Below, piece by piece: positions 24,037 through 32,602 of a stretch of DNA of 64,000 nt. Positions within the stretch are counted from its first letter, which is position 1. The number at the start of each line of letters is the position of its first letter. This DNA is from Deltaproteobacteria bacterium (GTDB lineage: Bacteria > Desulfobacterota > Dissulfuribacteria > Dissulfuribacterales > QOAL01): contig JALSNW010000051.1 in assembly GCA_026986785.1 (NCBI GenBank), forward strand, positions 186,001-250,000. Direction: 5' to 3'. Both the position numbers and the translations under genes were made by a program. The notes under the pieces were generated by a model. The model was not told where the DNA came from. It worked only from the letters and a program-made list of their open reading frames with translations, and searched no databases.

Positions 24037-26115
24037 ATGTTAAATAGGTTTTTCGACAACTCTCAAAAAGGCTTGGTGCTGGCAGTATTGCTGGCAGTCT
24101 TTTTTTCCGTGGCCTTAAGATTGTTTCCATTTCATCATATCTTGATGCAGAAAGATTCATTTTTTTACAATGGCAAGCCTATATTGACCACTTACGATGG
24201 CTATTATTATTTGCATCTTTCAAAACACTACTGGGAGGATGAGTACCATTCCAGTGCCTTGGGTACGGTTGGTACCCGTATCAGAACCAGGCCACTTTTG
24301 GTCACACTGACTGCAATAATCAACAAGCTCTCCGGCGTGCCCCTTGAATGGATTGCCTACTTTTTGCCGGTTTTTCTATCAGCCTCTCTCATTATCGTAT
24401 TTTTTTTCTGGAGCAAAGTGTATGAAAATGTCTCCATATTTTTTATGAGCTCCATTGTTGGGGCAGGAAATCTGGCCTGGTACGTGAGGTCTTGTCTTGG
24501 CCGGTATGATACAGATAGTCTCATCCCCTTTTTCATGTTCGTTATCCCTTTTTGTTCCTACAAATTCAGTCTGTCCTATGATAGAAGACAAAAGATTAAA
24601 CTGGGCATTCTCACTCTATTAATGGCAATAGTCTTCTATAAGTGGTGGCACCGTGCCCTTTTTTTTATCCCCTTTTTGATTGCTGTGCCCTATGTGTTGA
24701 GTATGTTTTTTGTCAAGACTTCCTGGCTCGGTAAAATTATTAGATTGGGCATGGTGACCGTGTTCATAGCCGCATCGGTTTCAGTGTTCCAAGGACTTGA
24801 CGTTAGCTGGCTTGGGGATTTGGGTAGACAGTTTACGGTTGTTGCAACCTCCATAAAACGTATGACCCTTAATAAAATAGGCCTATATCCATCTGTTTTT
24901 AAGGGTGTTGGTGAGCTCACTGGTGTTTCTTTCATGGAAGCTGTGGAGAAGGTCTCTGGTCATTGGGCCGTATTTGTTTTTTCTCTGTTCGGCCTGTGGC
25001 AGGCAATCAGGATAAAGAAAGAGGCCATTCTTTTCCTGGTTGTTCCTATTGGCCTGGGGATAATGGGGTTTTGGATAAGGAAATGCCTGATCTTTACTGC
25101 ACCTGTTGTTGCCTTTGGGTTCGGCTTTTTTGTATATGAGACATACAAGTATGCCACCAGGTCTTTAAAGAGATATTCCTCTCCCGTCTGTGGGCTTGTA
25201 GCGCTACTTCTCATGGTCTTGGCAATCTATCCATCCTGGAACACGGTCTTAGCGCCTTCTTTTTCTCCTGGAGAGATGGCTGTTGCAGAGACATTGAAGC
25301 AGTACCCCGATGATGGGCCAGTCTGGTGTTGGTGGGATTATGGCTATCTCATTGAATACTTGGCTGACAAGAAGGTCTTTGTAAATGGCGCCACCCAGAG
25401 ACCAAGAAGGGTTTTTCTGAGCGCAGTACCCTTTGCCTCCAAGGATCCACGGCTTTCTGCCAACTGGATAAGATTTTTTTCTCTTAGAGGTATCGCCGGC
25501 CTCCAAAAGATCTCCAAGGAGCTTGGTTCTGAGACAGAAGCTATCTCATTCCTGAAGCAAGCCTTGGCATCTCCTGGATTGTTGTCGGTACTTGTTGAAA
25601 AATATGGTCTTCCCCAGGATAGGGATTGGCAGCATTTTTTATACCCTGAAGGCAAGGCATATCTCTATATACCTTATAGAATGCTTGACTTGGCTGATTT
25701 GTGGTATTACTTCGGCACGTATGTATTTGACGGAGATACACAGGATAAGGCATACTACCGTATTATTGATGGCGTGGTTATGCTCAATAGAAAAAGAGGA
25801 AGCTTGAGGATGGGGGGGCGAGACATCTTTCTCAAGAAAATATATATGTTTAAACTCGATCCAAAACCACATATGGAATCTTGGGGAGAATACAATAACG
25901 CTTCTGATCTTTCACTTATTTTTAATGTGCCATTTCATAAAGCACTCATTGTAGATGCTAAGCTTAATAGGACAGCATTCATCCAGCTGTTGTTTGAGCC
26001 CGATAGGACCAAGTGTTTTGAATCCATTTCCTTCATACCATTTCAGGCAGGTGCGTGGGCTGTAAAGAGATGTGGAGATACCTCGGCAACCACTGAAGCA
26101 ATGGAAGCGAAATGA
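24037..26115 (+). CDS. pglB: bacterial oligosaccharyltransferase, STT3/PglB family
   Basis: The 692-residue protein has about a dozen membrane helices in the first 415 residues and a soluble periplasmic C-terminal domain, the STT3/PglB plan. The enzyme moves a lipid-linked glycan onto asparagine of exported proteins. Catalytic features are present: D54 in T-T-Y-D-G-Y-Y-Y (external loop 1), the D158-T-D160 motif in G-R-Y-D-T-D-S, E293 in a segment aligning by eye with the T-I-x-E loop of Campylobacter PglB, and the acceptor-recognition motif W432-W-D-Y-G436. The next gene overlaps it by four bases (ATGA). Among glycan clusters with Wzx and Wzy, an STT3-type enzyme is uncommon. Specificity is not known. 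Confidence 0.9.
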   Translation: MLNRFFDNSQKGLVLAVLLAVFFSVALRLFPFHHILMQKDSFFYNGKPILTTYDGYYYLHLSKHYWEDEYHSSALGTVGTRIRTRPLLVTLTAIINKLSGVPLEWIAYFLPVFLSASLIIVFFFWSKVYENVSIFFMSSIVGAGNLAWYVRSCLGRYDTDSLIPFFMFVIPFCSYKFSLSYDRRQKIKLGILTLLMAIVFYKWWHRALFFIPFLIAVPYVLSMFFVKTSWLGKIIRLGMVTVFIAASVSVFQGLDVSWLGDLGRQFTVVATSIKRMTLNKIGLYPSVFKGVGELTGVSFMEAVEKVSGHWAVFVFSLFGLWQAIRIKKEAILFLVVPIGLGIMGFWIRKCLIFTAPVVAFGFGFFVYETYKYATRSLKRYSSPVCGLVALLLMVLAIYPSWNTVLAPSFSPGEMAVAETLKQYPDDGPVWCWWDYGYLIEYLADKKVFVNGATQRPRRVFLSAVPFASKDPRLSANWIRFFSLRGIAGLQKISKELGSETEAISFLKQALASPGLLSVLVEKYGLPQDRDWQHFLYPEGKAYLYIPYRMLDLADLWYYFGTYVFDGDTQDKAYYRIIDGVVMLNRKRGSLRMGGRDIFLKKIYMFKLDPKPHMESWGEYNNASDLSLIFNVPFHKALIVDAKLNRTAFIQLLFEPDRTKCFESISFIPFQAGAWAVKRCGDTSATTEAMEAK

Positions 26116-28004
26116 GACAACTTTTCAGGGAATTTTTGGCCAAATATCCCCTGCGCAGCCTATGTGGTATATTTTGTGATCTTTTTTGTATTGTTCTCGC
26201 TTGGTATGGGGCATGGTGGTTGCGTCTCAATCTGAATCCATCTCCATATCGTATTGCTATATGTAACAAAGCACTACCTTTAGTTTTTGTCGTACAATCG
26301 ATAACTTATTTTTTACTTGGACAACACAAAGGATACTGGAGAACAGCATCCATAAGGGACTTGGCCAACATAATCATGGTAGCCGTGACAGGCTCCCTGT
26401 CTATTACCCTCTTTCTTTTTTTGTATAACAGGTTACTTACCGAGGTCCCCAGAAGTATTCCGATCATCTATTTCTTGCTGTATGTGTGTTTCCTGGGTGG
26501 TACGAGGTTTCTATACCGTTTTTTTTCAGAGCAATCCCTTAAAAATGGTGGAGACAGGGAAAAGGTTTTGGTTGTAGGGACTGATTCTTCTACTGAATTT
26601 CTCATAAGGGAACTCACCCAGAAGTGCTCAGCTCAGTACGCCCTCTTGGGTCTTTTGGACAAAGATGGCAGGAAGAAGGGGAGAAAGATCTTGGGCGTGG
26701 ATGTTATTGGAAGTATTGAAAATCTTGATACATATCTTGAAAAGTTCGGGATTGATAAGGTTTTTATTGCATCATCGAGTATAAAAGGGCGTGATATCAG
26801 GCGTATTGTTGAGAGTTGTCATAAAAAGGGGATCCCTTGCAGGATAATGCCTCTTTTAAGGGATATGATCTCTGGTGCAGGAGGAAAATCTATAAACCTT
26901 CTAAGGGAGGTACGGCCTGAGGACCTTCTTGGACGAGAGCCAATAAGTCTTGATAGAGACCTGATAGGGGATTTTCTGAACAACAAGGTTATACTCGTTA
27001 CTGGTGCAGCAGGTTCCATTGGTTCAGAATTATGCCGTCAAATAATAAGATATAGGCCTAAGAGACTTGTAGCCTTGGATGCCAGAGAAGAGGCCATGTT
27101 TTTTATGGAGCGTTCTTTCAGGGAGTCTTTTCAGGACATGGATTTCATTTGTTGCCTGGCAAATGTCTGTAACAGGTCAATAATGGAAGATGTGTTTAAT
27201 AAATGGAAACCCCACGTGGTTTTTCATGCTGCAGCTTATAAACATGTGCCAATGGTGGAGATGAACCCTGTTATGGGAATGAAAAACAACTTGCTTGGAA
27301 CTATTAATGTAGCTGAAATGGCTAATTCGACAGGCGTTGAGAAATTTATCTTCATTTCCACGGACAAGGCAGTGAATCCTACTAATATAATGGGATTGAG
27401 CAAACGATTAGGGGAGCTTTTTTGCCTTTCCCTGAATTGTAGGAGCGAAACAGCCTTTGTTGTTACAAGGTTTGGGAATGTTTTGGGTTCAAGCGGGTCT
27501 GTCATTCCAATATTTCAGCAGCAACTGGAGAGTGGAGGCCCTCTTACCGTAACCCATCCAGAGATTACAAGATTTTTCATGTGCATCTCTGAGGCATGTG
27601 AATTGGTTTTACAGGCCTCGGCAATGGGTAGAGGTGGTGAGATATTTGTCCTGGAGATGGGAGAGCCAGTAAAGATCGTGGAGCTTGCCAAGAGCATGAT
27701 CCGATTGGCTGGCTTTATTCCTGGGAAGGATATAGATATTATTTTTACTGGACTCAGGCCTGGAGAAAAACTATATGAAGAGCTTTTTTATGAACAGGAG
27801 AAATTGGTGTCAACTAAACACAAAAAGATCCTTCTGGCCAAAAGCGAGCTTTCTGTGGCAGAATTAGACGAAACCTTGGATAAGGTCATACTGCTTTTGC
27901 AAGAGAATAAATGGCATGAAGCGAAGGAGTTGGCCTTTTCCCTGGTTAAATTGGAAGGTGGCGCTCAGATAATTTCCTCGCCTCGTATTGGAAGGTTGGG
28001 TTAG
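26112..28004 (+). CDS. membrane UDP-GlcNAc 4,6-dehydratase-like protein (PglF/WbpM/CapD family)
   Basis: The 630-residue protein has four N-terminal membrane helices (about residues 8-125), a CoA-binding-like Rossmann segment (about 150-260), and a C-terminal SDR domain with G298-A-A-G-S-I-G-S for NAD(P). The catalytic block reads S-T-D-K-A-V-N-P-T-N-I-M-G-L-S-K, so methionine replaces the usual tyrosine of YxxxK, as in WbpM (S-M-K triad). Such enzymes make UDP-4-keto-6-deoxy sugars, the first step towards bacillosamine or FucNAc/QuiNAc types. In Campylobacter pglF also sits with the oligosaccharyltransferase. Here it overlaps it by four bases. Confidence 0.92.
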   Translation: MRQLFREFLAKYPLRSLCGIFCDLFCIVLAWYGAWWLRLNLNPSPYRIAICNKALPLVFVVQSITYFLLGQHKGYWRTASIRDLANIIMVAVTGSLSITLFLFLYNRLLTEVPRSIPIIYFLLYVCFLGGTRFLYRFFSEQSLKNGGDREKVLVVGTDSSTEFLIRELTQKCSAQYALLGLLDKDGRKKGRKILGVDVIGSIENLDTYLEKFGIDKVFIASSSIKGRDIRRIVESCHKKGIPCRIMPLLRDMISGAGGKSINLLREVRPEDLLGREPISLDRDLIGDFLNNKVILVTGAAGSIGSELCRQIIRYRPKRLVALDAREEAMFFMERSFRESFQDMDFICCLANVCNRSIMEDVFNKWKPHVVFHAAAYKHVPMVEMNPVMGMKNNLLGTINVAEMANSTGVEKFIFISTDKAVNPTNIMGLSKRLGELFCLSLNCRSETAFVVTRFGNVLGSSGSVIPIFQQQLESGGPLTVTHPEITRFFMCISEACELVLQASAMGRGGEIFVLEMGEPVKIVELAKSMIRLAGFIPGKDIDIIFTGLRPGEKLYEELFYEQEKLVSTKHKKILLAKSELSVAELDETLDKVILLLQENKWHEAKELAFSLVKLEGGAQIISSPRIGRLG

Positions 28005-28040
28005 GCTGCTTTAGGAACCTATGAATATTGAAAGGGTATA

Positions 28041-29201
28041 GTGATTTTGGAAGCAGAAAGAGTCGAAAGAGAGCACTTGGCAGATAATTCTGCCAAATAT
28101 CGTTGTAATGATGATGAAATAGATCTTGTCCAGATATTTCGTATGTTGTCTGGTCAGAAAACCACAATTTTGGTTACAATGGCTATCTGTTTGGTTTCGG
28201 CTTTTTTATTCCTCCTTTTCACTACACCTCTATATGACATAAAGATCCAGATCAAATCAGGCCTCAAGGGCTGGCCCAAGGAAGATATCACTTCATGGTT
28301 GAAGGAGAGACAATATGTCAATCTATTCCCTCATCCAGACAAGGATACGTCTAAAAAGATAGGCGCCATCCGCTTCAAACACGATCGTAAGGGAGATATC
28401 ATAACTATCCATATGTATTGGCCTGATCCAGATCAGGGACGGGCCTTTTTGGAAGAATTGATAAGACGCTGGATGGATTACTATCTAAGGAAATTTCCAG
28501 ACGATAGTATCATCTTGGCCAGACGGGAGATTGAGCAAAAGATCGACGAGTTGGAACAGCAACTGAATACCTTGAACAAGATAGATGTGGCCCAGCTCGA
28601 AAATCGTATCTCAGAAAAGACAAAGCTCATAGGTCTCAAAAAGAGAGATATAGAAACACTCAAAAAGGAGATAGAAAGTAAAAAGGCCCTTCTGAAGTAT
28701 TTTGAGGAAATAATTGAGAAGCTGATGGTTAATACAGATGCCCTCATGAAGGCCAGGGACGCCCTGCTTGTTAAGGGTAAACAACAGGACCTATCCATGC
28801 TTTTTCTTTTGAATTCCATACAGCAGAACATCTCTTATGCTGATCAGGTCAAGAGGCGCATGGTCGATGTCCAATCCAATATATATCAGGACTCAAATCA
28901 GATAATTTCCTTGCAAAATGAAATAGAGGAGATCCAGAACTCTATATCAGAGATGAAACTCCAAAAAACAGTGGAACTTCAGGGCAAGAGATCGTTTTTG
29001 GAAAAAAAGATCGGGGATCTAAGATACCAGTTGGAGCATATAGCACCCATCAAGGTGCTTGGGCCAGCTACGAACACTCTCAATCCAGTGAAGCCAAGGA
29101 AAACCCTTATCTGGTTCATGGCAGTGATAGGGGGGCTTTTTCTTGGGATATTCCTGGCGTTTTTCAAGGTCATGCTACAGAGTGATCTTGGAAGAAAGTG
29201 A
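28041..29201 (+). CDS. Wzz-like chain-length determinant / polysaccharide co-polymerase
   Basis: The 386-residue inner-membrane protein has a helix near residues 45-65 and a second near 355-377, with a long periplasmic coiled-coil region between them (about 150-345, rich in E-I-x-x-L-x-x-E heptads). That is the two-helix architecture of Wzz proteins, which set O-antigen length with Wzy. The P-x-x-P-x-x-P-R-K-x-L-I proline motif before the second helix (here N-P-V-K-P-R-K-T-L-I) is characteristic. There is no C-terminal tyrosine-kinase domain. The start is a GTG with AAAGGG just upstream; a nearby TTG two codons later is an alternative. Confidence 0.85.
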   Translation: MILEAERVEREHLADNSAKYRCNDDEIDLVQIFRMLSGQKTTILVTMAICLVSAFLFLLFTTPLYDIKIQIKSGLKGWPKEDITSWLKERQYVNLFPHPDKDTSKKIGAIRFKHDRKGDIITIHMYWPDPDQGRAFLEELIRRWMDYYLRKFPDDSIILARREIEQKIDELEQQLNTLNKIDVAQLENRISEKTKLIGLKKRDIETLKKEIESKKALLKYFEEIIEKLMVNTDALMKARDALLVKGKQQDLSMLFLLNSIQQNISYADQVKRRMVDVQSNIYQDSNQIISLQNEIEEIQNSISEMKLQKTVELQGKRSFLEKKIGDLRYQLEHIAPIKVLGPATNTLNPVKPRKTLIWFMAVIGGLFLGIFLAFFKVMLQSDLGRK

Positions 29202-29251
29202 CTGTAACCGTAATTTCTCGATATTTGCACCAAGCCATACAGGAGGGCTCG

Positions 29252-29317
29252 ATGGGGATTGGGCTCGCCATTTCAACAGCAGAGGGAAAAAGTGGAGAAC
29301 AATTTTTTAAATGGTAA
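29252..29317 (+). CDS. possible 21-residue leader peptide overlapping the next gene
   Basis: An ATG at 29252 follows AGGAGG by five bases, the best ribosome-binding site in this neighbourhood, yet its frame stops after 21 codons at 29317. It overlaps the start of the dehydratase gene in another frame. It could be a real short coding sequence that couples translation to the next gene, or the relic of a frameshift at the beginning of that gene. The peptide has no recognisable motif, so I hold it as tentative. Confidence 0.25.
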   Translation: MGIGLAISTAEGKSGEQFFKW

Positions 29318-30386
29318 ACGAGTAGCTGTCACAGGTGCCTGTGGCACTGTTGGTACTGAATTGGTTCGACAGCTTCTTGAGGGCAGGCAGAGACCAGCCG
29401 AGGTCGTGGCCCTTGATAACAATGAGAGCGCACTTTTTTTCTTGGAACAGCGTTTCCTGGCCCACGACAATGTCCATTTTTTTTTAGCAGATATTAGGGA
29501 CAGGGATAAACTATGTCGCAAGTTCAAAAATATAGATATAGTGTTTCATGTTGCTGCATATAAGCATGTGATCCTGTGTGAGCGTTCACCATTCGAGGCA
29601 GTGCAGACCAATATAAATGGTGTGCAGAACGTGATATACGCTGCATGTGAAAACAAGGTGGAAAAGGTGATTTTTACCAGCTCGGACAAGGCGGTCAATC
29701 CCACCAGTGTCATGGGGACATCGAAGCTTATGGGTGAAAGGCTGATGACTGCAGCAAATAGTAATGTTCAGGGTGGAGGGCCTATTTTCGCATCTACCCG
29801 TTTTGGAAACGTCTTGGGATCTCGTGGTTCTGTTATCCCGATATTTCATGAACAGATAAAAAAGGGCGGGCCAGTCACGCTTACAGATCCAGAGATGACA
29901 AGATTTATCATGAGCATACAGGAAGCTGTACGACTGGTGATCGATTCTGCCATGATTGCCCGTGGTGGAGAGGTGTTTGTCACCAAGATGCCTGTCATTC
30001 GTATTGAGGATTTGGCTGAGGTGATGATAGAAGAGCTTGCCCCACGCTATGGGCATGATCCTACTGCCATAGAGATTGTAATGATTGGGGCAAAGCCAGG
30101 GGAGAAGATGTATGAGGAGCTGATGAGTGTCGAAGAGACACGGAGGGCTGTGGAACTACCCAGATATTTTGCAGTTCTTCCAGCTTTTCGGGGGATTTAT
30201 AGGCGAATAAGATACGATTATCCCGATGTTGTTTCTGAGACAGTAGAAAATCCTTATGTCTCCTCCAATGAGCCCCCTTTGAACCGTGAAGAGCTTGGTC
30301 GTTTTTTAAAGGCAAATAAACTCTTGGGCTCCTTGGAGTCAGGGCAGGAGCATCCAGATAGGCGTTTCTGGCCGGGTGAAAGATAG
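29292..30386 (+). CDS. soluble UDP-sugar 4,6-dehydratase / epimerase (polysaccharide biosynthesis SDR)
   Basis: The 364-residue protein is a Polysacc_synt_2-type SDR. It has T-G-A-C-G-T-V-G-T-E for NAD(P), H-V-A-A-Y-K-H-V, T-S-S-D-K-A-V-N-P-T-S-V-M-G-T-S-K with the S-M-K catalytic triad, and S-T-R-F-G-N-V-L-G-S-R-G-S-V. It lacks membrane helices, unlike the PglF-like gene, and has a C-terminal extension of about 60 residues. It probably makes another keto-deoxy or epimerised UDP-HexNAc. The GTG at 29292 follows GAGGG by five bases; an in-frame TTG at 29259 is less likely. Confidence 0.88.
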   Translation: MENNFLNGKRVAVTGACGTVGTELVRQLLEGRQRPAEVVALDNNESALFFLEQRFLAHDNVHFFLADIRDRDKLCRKFKNIDIVFHVAAYKHVILCERSPFEAVQTNINGVQNVIYAACENKVEKVIFTSSDKAVNPTSVMGTSKLMGERLMTAANSNVQGGGPIFASTRFGNVLGSRGSVIPIFHEQIKKGGPVTLTDPEMTRFIMSIQEAVRLVIDSAMIARGGEVFVTKMPVIRIEDLAEVMIEELAPRYGHDPTAIEIVMIGAKPGEKMYEELMSVEETRRAVELPRYFAVLPAFRGIYRRIRYDYPDVVSETVENPYVSSNEPPLNREELGRFLKANKLLGSLESGQEHPDRRFWPGER

Positions 30387-30409
30387 ATCATTAGTAAGAG
30401 GTTTTTTAC

Positions 30410-31555
30410 ATGCGGGTCTTGATATTGGGTGGAGATGGTTATCTCGGCTGGCCTACTGCAATGGCTTTTTCCTACAAAGGACATCAGGTCTTTGTGGTAG
30501 ACAATTATTTGAGACGCAGTCTATGCCGAGATCTTGATGTGGAGCCCCTCTTTTCTACTCCAAATCTCTTGAGCAGGATTAGGATATGGAAGGAGATAAC
30601 AGGAAAAGAGATGCAGGTCGAGATAGGCGACTGTTGTGAGTATAGATTTTTGATTGATATTTTCAGGAAGTTCCAGCCAGAGGTTGTTGTCCATTATGCT
30701 GAGCAGCCCTCAGCCCCTTATTCCATGCTAAACTATGAAGCCGCCAGGCTCACCCTGTCAAACAATCTGCTCAGCACTTTAAATATCATCTGGGCTGTCA
30801 GGGAAATAGTGCCAGAGTGTCATATAATAAAGCTTGGCACCATGGGTGAATACGGTACACCAGATATAGATATTGAGGAGGGATGGATTGAGATCGAACA
30901 CAAGGGCAGAAGGGATCGATTTCTGTTCCCAAGACAGGCCAGTTCCCTTTATCATACCACCAAGATCCAGGATACGGATCTCTTATGGTTTTATGTAAGG
31001 ACATGGAATCTCAGGGTGACGGACTTGATGCAGGGCCCTGTCTATGGCCTGTCTACACCAGAGACTGAATTGGATGAAAGGCTTTCGACCTTTTTCAATT
31101 ATGATGAGCTTTTTGGTACTGTTGTAAATCGCTTCATCGTGCAAGCAGTGGCTGGTTATCCCCTTACCGTATATGGTAAAGGTGGCCAAACCAGGGGATA
31201 TCTAAATATTCGCGATACCATTGCCTGTGTGGAACTTGCCATGTTAAATCCCGCAGAGTTTGGGGAGTTGAGGATATTTAATCAAATAACCGAGACATTT
31301 TCCGTAAATGAACTTGCTGGGAGGGTTAGGCGAGTCGGGCTCGACAGAGGACACGAGGTGGAGATAAGAAGTGTAGAAAATCCCAGGATAGAATTGGAAG
31401 AACATTATTATAATCCCGCTTATACTGGGCTCAAAGAACTTGGCCTGAAGCCGCATCTAATGACAGATGAAGTGCTTCACGGCATGTTTGAAAAGGTCGA
31501 ACGGCATGCAGCAGGCATCCATAAACATAAAATTTTTCGTAGGGTGAAATGGTAA
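30410..31555 (+). CDS. UDP-sulfoquinovose synthase homologue (SQD1/Agl3 type)
   Basis: The 381-residue SDR closely follows plant SQD1 and archaeal Agl3, which build UDP-sulfoquinovose from UDP-glucose and sulfite. Distinctive blocks are G-G-D-G-Y-L-G-W-P-T-A, H-Y-A-E-Q-P-S-A-P-Y-S-M, L-G-T144-M-G-E-Y-G-T-P, Q-A-S-S-L-Y181-H-T-T-K185, M-Q-G-P-V-Y-G and V-Y-G-K-G-G-Q-T-R-G-Y-L-N-I-R-D-T. T144, Y181 and K185 match the SQD1 catalytic T145, Y182 and K186 in spacing. Placement in a glycan cluster next to an oligosaccharyltransferase suggests that sulfoquinovose enters a glycan, as in the Sulfolobus N-glycan, rather than a lipid. No sulfolipid synthase (SqdX-like) is identifiable nearby. Confidence 0.88.
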   Translation: MRVLILGGDGYLGWPTAMAFSYKGHQVFVVDNYLRRSLCRDLDVEPLFSTPNLLSRIRIWKEITGKEMQVEIGDCCEYRFLIDIFRKFQPEVVVHYAEQPSAPYSMLNYEAARLTLSNNLLSTLNIIWAVREIVPECHIIKLGTMGEYGTPDIDIEEGWIEIEHKGRRDRFLFPRQASSLYHTTKIQDTDLLWFYVRTWNLRVTDLMQGPVYGLSTPETELDERLSTFFNYDELFGTVVNRFIVQAVAGYPLTVYGKGGQTRGYLNIRDTIACVELAMLNPAEFGELRIFNQITETFSVNELAGRVRRVGLDRGHEVEIRSVENPRIELEEHYYNPAYTGLKELGLKPHLMTDEVLHGMFEKVERHAAGIHKHKIFRRVKW

Positions 31556-32583
31556 AAGATATCAGGTGGTTGATAACAGGAGGATGTGGCTTTATTGGTA
31601 CTTCGCTTATAAGGTATCTATTGGGGAAAGGACTGGCAAGCAGGATACGTATCCTGGACAATCTTTCCGTAGGCACGCGTGAAGACTTGGCATCTGTTTG
31701 TAATTTCAAGGAGATTCACCCCTTGTCTCTAAGTAATGGTCAGGGGTATATGCATTCTCGATCTGGATCTGTCTCGTCGGCGATTCAAAACAAGATTGTG
31801 GAACTTGTTCCAGGTGACATACGTGATGCCGATCTGACCCAGGCATGCTGTCGAGATATGGATATTGTAGTCCACCTGGCTGCCAATACAGGTGTGCCAA
31901 AGTCAGTGGAAAATCCAAGGCTGGACATGGAATCCAATGTGATAGGTACCTTTAATATGTTGGAAGCAGCCAGGATGACAGGAATAAAACGTTTCGTTTT
32001 TGCCTCAAGTGGTGCTCCTGCTGGAGAGGTGGAGCCACCTATTCACGAGGAATTACCCCCTCATCCAGTCTCTCCATATGGTGCCAGTAAATTGGCTGGA
32101 GAGGGTTATTGTTCTGCCTATTTCAGGACATTCGGCCTTGAAACTGTCGCCTTGAGATTCAGTAATGTCTATGGTCCTGGCTCTACACATAAGACCAGCG
32201 TCGTGGCAAAGTTTATAAAACAGGCACTAAACGGTGAGACCTTGGAAATCTATGGTGATGGTAGCCAGACCAGGGACTTCATCTTTATAGACGATTTGAT
32301 AAATGCATTGGTACTCGCGGCAACAAGGGAGGGCATTGGTGGAGAAATTTTTCAAATAGCGACCAATCGAGAGACCACACTTGATGAAATGACCGAACTG
32401 CTCATTAGTGCCTTGGAAAGGCATGGCATCTCAAGACCTGAAGTTATCAAAACAGAGCCCCGGATAGGTGATGTAAGAAGGAATTTTTCCGATACAACAA
32501 AGGCTCGACAGATGTTGGGATGGAAGTGCCAATGGGATCTGGCACAAGGTCTCGATTCCACCATCGAATGGTTTACTGGTTAG
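31549..32583 (+). CDS. NAD-dependent nucleotide-sugar epimerase (GalE/WbpP-like SDR)
   Basis: The 344-residue extended SDR has T-G-G-C-G-F-I-G-T-S for NAD, H-L-A-A-N-T-G-V-P-K-S-V-E-N-P, a catalytic S-S-G-A-P-A-G-E and Y-G-A-S-K (YxxxK), and R-F-S-N-V-Y-G-P-G-S. It most resembles UDP-hexose or UDP-HexNAc 4-epimerases found in surface-polysaccharide clusters. It overlaps the SQD1 homologue by seven bases (TGGTAA against ATGG), so the pair is translationally coupled, and it may supply or adjust the UDP-sugar used by that enzyme. The exact substrate cannot be read from the sequence. Confidence 0.88.
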   Translation: MVKDIRWLITGGCGFIGTSLIRYLLGKGLASRIRILDNLSVGTREDLASVCNFKEIHPLSLSNGQGYMHSRSGSVSSAIQNKIVELVPGDIRDADLTQACCRDMDIVVHLAANTGVPKSVENPRLDMESNVIGTFNMLEAARMTGIKRFVFASSGAPAGEVEPPIHEELPPHPVSPYGASKLAGEGYCSAYFRTFGLETVALRFSNVYGPGSTHKTSVVAKFIKQALNGETLEIYGDGSQTRDFIFIDDLINALVLAATREGIGGEIFQIATNRETTLDEMTELLISALERHGISRPEVIKTEPRIGDVRRNFSDTTKARQMLGWKCQWDLAQGLDSTIEWFTG

Positions 32584-32602
32584 TGAGATCCTGACTACCA
32601 CC

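Noticed and set aside
23757-24059. Two overlapping minus-strand frames of 74 and 100 codons in the gap before the oligosaccharyltransferase gene
   Set aside because: No ribosome-binding site, no motif, and one overlaps a well-supported gene start on the other strand. They are probably chance open frames.
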